A program made the position numbers and the translations under genes. DNA of 9,044 nucleotides. It comes from Chthoniobacteraceae bacterium. GTDB taxonomy: Bacteria; Verrucomicrobiota; Verrucomicrobiia; Chthoniobacterales; Chthoniobacteraceae. The stretch spans positions 1-9,044 of the forward strand of contig CANJYI010000092.1 of NCBI GenBank assembly GCA_947478975.1. Reading direction: 5' to 3'. The notes under the pieces were generated by a model. That model was given only the letters and a program-made list of their open reading frames with translations. It was not told the origin of the DNA and did not search any database. Of this stretch, positions 6,294 through 9,044 are shown piece after piece. Numbering within the stretch: the stretch's first letter is position 1; each line of letters begins with the position of its first letter.

Positions 6294-7481
6294 TCAGGCT
6301 GGCATGCAGGCGGGGCCTGTCGGTTCGAAGCTCTTGTACACGATCGAACACTCCTGGTGGCCGAGCGCTTCGCTGGCCGTTTGGGCGCCTGCGGCAACCT
6401 GCAGGATCTTGTCGTAAATCTCGTTTCCAACCTCCTCCAGGGTGGCCTCCCCCTCGAGGATCTTGCCGGCGTTGACGTCCATGTCGTCGCTCAGGCGGCG
6501 GTAGGTTTCCGGGTTGGCGCAGATCTTGATCACGGGCGAAATGGCGGAGCCCACCACCGAACCGCGGCCCGTCGTAAACAGCGTGATGTGCGAACCGCAC
6601 GCGATGAGCTCGCCGATTTCCTGCACGTCGCTGATGTTGGGGAAGCCCCAGCGCACCTCGCCGTCGGGCACGACATCCAGCAGGTAGAGGCCGCCCCGGT
6701 CCGGGACGTCGCCCGGTTTAAGGATGCCGTCGATGGGGGAGTTGCCGCTTTTGCAGTAGGCGCCCATGGATTTTTCCTCCTGGGTGGTGAGGCCCCCCTC
6801 GGCGTTGCCGGGTGCGAAGCTGCCGTGCCCGAGGGTCGTGTAGTAGCGCGCGGCCTTGTCCACGCAGGCGAGCAGTTCGGGCGCGAGTTCCGGCCGTGCC
6901 GCCCGCGCCGCCATGATCGCCTCGCAGCCGATGAGTTCGCCGGTTTCCTCGAAGATGGCGCCCGCGCCCTCGGCGATGAGCCGGTCAAAAGCGCGCCCCA
7001 CGGCCGGATTGGCCGTGATGCCGCTGGTGGCGTCGGACCCGCCGCAGACCGTCCCGATGATCAGGTCGCTGACGCCCATTTCCGTGGTGGGCGTGGCTTT
7101 GAGCTGTTCGAGGGCCGCGCGGATCCAGCGGTGCCCCTCGGCGATGGTCTTCCGGGTGCCGCCCTCCTGCTGGATGACGATGGCGTCCGCCGGCCGGCCG
7201 GAGGCGCGGATCTCCTCGAGAAGCGCGGCCCGGTTGAAGCCTTCGCACCCGAGGGAGACCAGCAGCGCGGCGCCCACGTTGGGGTGGGTACAGAGCTGGC
7301 GCACCATGCGGTAGGCGTAGGAATTCGGATAGCAGCCGGGGAACCCGATCAGGTGCACCTGCTGGTCCCGGAAGGGGAACACGATTTCACGCGCCACGTG
7401 GTGGGCGCACTCGACCAGATACACCACCGCGGTGATGTTGCGGATGCCTTTGCGGCCGTCTTTGCGGAGGAAGCCTTTCAT
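6294..7481 (-). CDS. UxaA-family sugar-acid dehydratase, large (C-terminal domain) subunit
   Basis: The altronate dehydratase/galactarate dehydratase family (UxaA, GarD) removes water from aldonates or aldarates, giving 2-keto-3-deoxy acids, and depends on metal, usually iron. This 395-residue protein is the catalytic C-terminal part alone. It starts with GFLRKDGRKGIRN at 3-15, the usual beginning of this domain, then has C50 in FPGCYPNSY, C79 in SLGCEG, CGGSDATSGITANPAVG at 146-162, ETGELIGCE at 179-187, an AEGGLTTQEEKSMGAYCKSG stretch at 227-246, LFTTGRGS at 301-308 and DMDVNAGKI at 333-341, all family hallmarks. ATG 7481 overlaps the stop of the SAF subunit as ATGA, so the two are translationally coupled and presumably assemble as one enzyme. 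The long upstream extension of the open frame runs through the SAF gene in another frame and is not real. The substrate is open: altronate, galactarate, L-galactonate or L-fuconate. Confidence 0.88.
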   Translation of the reverse strand: MKGFLRKDGRKGIRNITAVVYLVECAHHVAREIVFPFRDQQVHLIGFPGCYPNSYAYRMVRQLCTHPNVGAALLVSLGCEGFNRAALLEEIRASGRPADAIVIQQEGGTRKTIAEGHRWIRAALEQLKATPTTEMGVSDLIIGTVCGGSDATSGITANPAVGRAFDRLIAEGAGAIFEETGELIGCEAIMAARAARPELAPELLACVDKAARYYTTLGHGSFAPGNAEGGLTTQEEKSMGAYCKSGNSPIDGILKPGDVPDRGGLYLLDVVPDGEVRWGFPNISDVQEIGELIACGSHITLFTTGRGSVVGSAISPVIKICANPETYRRLSDDMDVNAGKILEGEATLEEVGNEIYDKILQVAAGAQTASEALGHQECSIVYKSFEPTGPACMPA

Positions 7482-7798
7482 GGGGTGGGCTGGAAGTAGC
7501 TGTGCTGGTTTTCGCGTTCGAAGGTGGGGAGGTAGTCGCTCTTGATGTTGTGCGTGTGCACGTGCTCCCCTTCGGCGATGGCGCAGACGGCGGAGCCGAT
7601 CGGCACCCCGTACTTGCAGATTTTCTCTCCCGCCGCGATGGGCCGGGCGGCGACCTTGTGTCCGATGGGTAGGCGCTTGTCGACCGTGAGCACGGTCTGG
7701 CCGAGGTGCAGGGCGTCTCCGGGCTCGAGCGTGGAGAGGACCGTGAGGACGTTGTCTGCTTCGTGGAGCCGGAGCAGCTGGGGGGAGGAAGTGTTCAT
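7478..7798 (-). CDS. UxaA-family dehydratase, small SAF-domain subunit
   Basis: This 106-residue protein matches the N-terminal SAF domain that is fused to the front of E. coli UxaA and GarD but is often a separate gene elsewhere. It contains LHEADNVLTV at 11-20, GHKVA at 46-50, GEKICKYGVPIGSA at 57-70 and GEHVHTHN at 77-84. The GEHVHxHN ending resembles UxaA more than GarD, which lacks those histidines there; they may help bind metal. I chose ATG 7798 because the domain begins within about ten residues of it and the frame upstream offers only a TTG with unrelated sequence. It is the first gene of the seven-gene operon and faces the GH3 gene across a 142-bp gap. Its TGA overlaps the large subunit's ATG by 4 nt. 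The bases before its ATG are pyrimidine-rich (TCCTCTTCTCC), without a Shine-Dalgarno. Confidence 0.85.
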   Translation of the reverse strand: MNTSSPQLLRLHEADNVLTVLSTLEPGDALHLGQTVLTVDKRLPIGHKVAARPIAAGEKICKYGVPIGSAVCAIAEGEHVHTHNIKSDYLPTFERENQHSYFQPTP

Positions 7799-7940
7799 GG
7801 AGAAGAGGACCCGTATTGAGAACCACGGGGGGCGGGCTGCCAAAGGAAAAAGAAGCCCGCGGCCAAGGTTCCATTCCGTGCCGCACGCGAAAATGCTGCT
7901 TCAGCTCGCGCCCACTTCGGGGGAGAGTCCCTCCCTACAC
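7799..7940. promoter_or_regulatory. Divergent intergenic region with a 7-bp inverted repeat
   Basis: This 142-bp gap must hold the promoter of the leftward operon and probably that of the GH3 gene. It contains the inverted repeat GCGGGCT (7832-7838) and AGCCCGC (7854-7860), 7-bp arms with a 15-nt spacer and centres 22 bp apart, the geometry of a dimeric repressor operator or a hairpin. On the minus strand TTGGCA (complement of 7839-7844) sits inside the repeat, followed about 17 bp later by a poor -10 (CTCAAT). I see no good -10 on either strand. An in-frame ATG at 7893 offers an alternative start for the GH3 gene, in which case the region is shorter. Confidence 0.35.
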
Positions 7941-9035
7941 ATGAGCGCACTTGGCCAACTTCTTCTCACCGGCGTGCCCGGCACCCGGCTGGACCCCGAG
8001 ACCGCAGCCACCTTCCGCCGGATCCAGCCCGGCGGCTATATTCTGTTTGGACGCAACATCGAATCCCCCTCCCAGCTGCGCGCCCTCATCGACGAGCTGC
8101 GCGCCCTGAGCACGGTGGAGCCGGTCGTCACGATCGACCAGGAGGGCGGCCGCGTCTCCCGGCTGCGGCTCATAGGCCACGAGCCGCCCAACGCCAACCA
8201 GCTGCGCGACGCCCGTAATCCCGAGCTCATCACCCGCCACGGCCGCATCACCGGCGACCTGCTGCGCATGTTCGGCTTCAACTTCGACCTGTGCCCCGTC
8301 CTCGACATCTCCTTTGACGACGAGGCGGACAACTCCCTGCGCGGCCGCTGCTACGGCAACTCCGTCGAGGAGGTCGTGCGCAACGCGACTCTCTTCAACG
8401 ACGCGATGCGCGGGGCCGGCATCCTGAGCTGTGGCAAGCATTTCCCCGGCTACTCGCGCGCCCCCCTGGACGCGCACCACGAACTGCCGGTCATCGCCAA
8501 CTCGCGCGAGGACCTGGAGGCCCACGAGCTCAGTGTGTTCAGGCATTTTGCAAAGCAGGTCGACGGCATGATGGTCGGGCACGGCCTGTATCCGGGACTG
8601 GGCGAGGGGGCATTGTGTTCGTCGCTTTCGAGCCGGATCATCCGCGACCTGCTGCGCAAGGATATCGGCTTTGAGGGAATGGTCGTCACCGACGACCTGG
8701 ACATGGGGGCGATCCTCAACCACCACGGGCTGGAGGAAACCATCCGGCTGGCCATCACCGCCGGCAACGACATGGCGATGATCTGCCACCGGGTGGCCTG
8801 TGTGGAGGAGGCCTTCGGACACCTGCAGCGGGTGCCCAGCGCCGACCTGGACCGGGCCCTGGAAAGCGTGGCCCGCTTCAAGGCGCGCATGACGCCCCCG
8901 GATCCGTGGGATGAGGCGGAGTTTCACCGGCGCGATCTGGAGGTGCGCCAGTTGCGCGCGGACACGCTGGGGGCGGAGGCCGCGGACCAGCGCAGCCCGG
9001 AGGACGGCAAGCGTTCGCCGGTGGAGCTGTACTGA
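7941..9035 (+). CDS. GH3 beta-N-acetylhexosaminidase, NagZ-like, with altered active-site loop
   Basis: NagZ-type GH3 enzymes remove terminal beta-N-acetylglucosamine, typically from GlcNAc-anhydroMurNAc peptides during peptidoglycan recycling. From ATG 7941 the protein has 364 residues, near the single-domain NagZ length, with no signal peptide, so it should be cytoplasmic. Motifs are GGYILFGRNI at 31-40, DQEGGRVSRL at 66-75, GRCYGN at 135-140, CGKHFPG at 164-170, the D177-x-H179 dyad expected as acid/base, HGLYP at 214-218, and TDDLDMG at 250-256 with probable nucleophile D251. The usual GHG after KHFP is GYS here, and the RSFG-like position is RCYG, so specificity may differ. The last 40 or so residues are charged and low in conservation. 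ATG 7893 would add 16 unconserved residues. It is divergent from the sugar-acid operon, and no direct link to it is evident. Confidence 0.82.
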   Translation: MSALGQLLLTGVPGTRLDPETAATFRRIQPGGYILFGRNIESPSQLRALIDELRALSTVEPVVTIDQEGGRVSRLRLIGHEPPNANQLRDARNPELITRHGRITGDLLRMFGFNFDLCPVLDISFDDEADNSLRGRCYGNSVEEVVRNATLFNDAMRGAGILSCGKHFPGYSRAPLDAHHELPVIANSREDLEAHELSVFRHFAKQVDGMMVGHGLYPGLGEGALCSSLSSRIIRDLLRKDIGFEGMVVTDDLDMGAILNHHGLEETIRLAITAGNDMAMICHRVACVEEAFGHLQRVPSADLDRALESVARFKARMTPPDPWDEAEFHRRDLEVRQLRADTLGAEAADQRSPEDGKRSPVELY

Positions 9036-9044
9036 AGGCGGGCG

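Noticed and set aside
6357..7499. A 380-residue open frame on the plus strand opposite the UxaA large subunit
   Set aside because: It is antisense to a gene with strong family motifs, has low-complexity G/A/R/D-rich composition and no recognisable domain. Long antisense frames are expected in GC-rich coding DNA.
7935..8927. A 330-residue open frame on the minus strand opposite the GH3 gene
   Set aside because: Same reasoning: it mirrors the codons of a well-supported GH3 gene and shows no family features of its own.

Overview
The window is GC-rich and densely coded, with nine protein genes and no RNA genes, transposases, phage genes or CRISPR. It looks like bacterial chromosome from a sugar-acid-degrading heterotroph. 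Two things hint at Verrucomicrobiota (Opitutales-like) or a similar environmental lineage: none of the nine start codons has a Shine-Dalgarno sequence at a normal distance, and the left edge carries a 'cagatg/catctg' inverted repeat of the kind I recall as dispersed in such genomes. The taxon is an inference and not secure.

Layout: (1) 1-223, an imperfect inverted repeat with 9-nt periodicity (1-94), then a structured leader. (2) 224-1501 (+), lysA, diaminopimelate decarboxylase of the E. coli-like subgroup. (3) 1518-7798 (-), a compact seven-gene cluster, probably one operon, transcribed right to left: split UxaA-type dehydratase (small SAF subunit, then large subunit, ATGA overlap), short-chain dehydrogenase, fumarylacetoacetate-hydrolase-family enzyme, beta-hydroxyacid dehydrogenase, HpcH/HpaI aldolase (1-nt overlap), and a glucarate dehydratase-like enolase-superfamily enzyme. 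lysA and the last operon gene converge with only 16 bp between them. (4) 7799-7940, a divergent intergenic region with a small inverted repeat. (5) 7941-9035 (+), a cytoplasmic NagZ-like GH3 beta-N-acetylhexosaminidase.

Proposed logic of the operon: two unrelated dehydratases (UxaA fold and enolase fold) make 2-keto-3-deoxy sugar acids. These can leave by two routes. One is aldol cleavage plus reduction, as in the GarL/GarR part of the enteric glucarate/galactarate pathway, giving pyruvate and glycerate. The other is oxidation at C4 by the SDR followed by hydrolysis by the FAH-family enzyme, as in the non-phosphorylative L-fucose, L-rhamnose and pentose routes, giving pyruvate and a hydroxyacid. 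No transporter, regulator, sugar dehydrogenase/lactonase or glycerate kinase is visible here. The families are well supported; exact substrates are not. I found no wholly new system. The most interesting points are the composite two-route operon, the uniform absence of Shine-Dalgarno sites, the 9-nt-periodic inverted repeat, and the altered catalytic loop of the GH3 enzyme.
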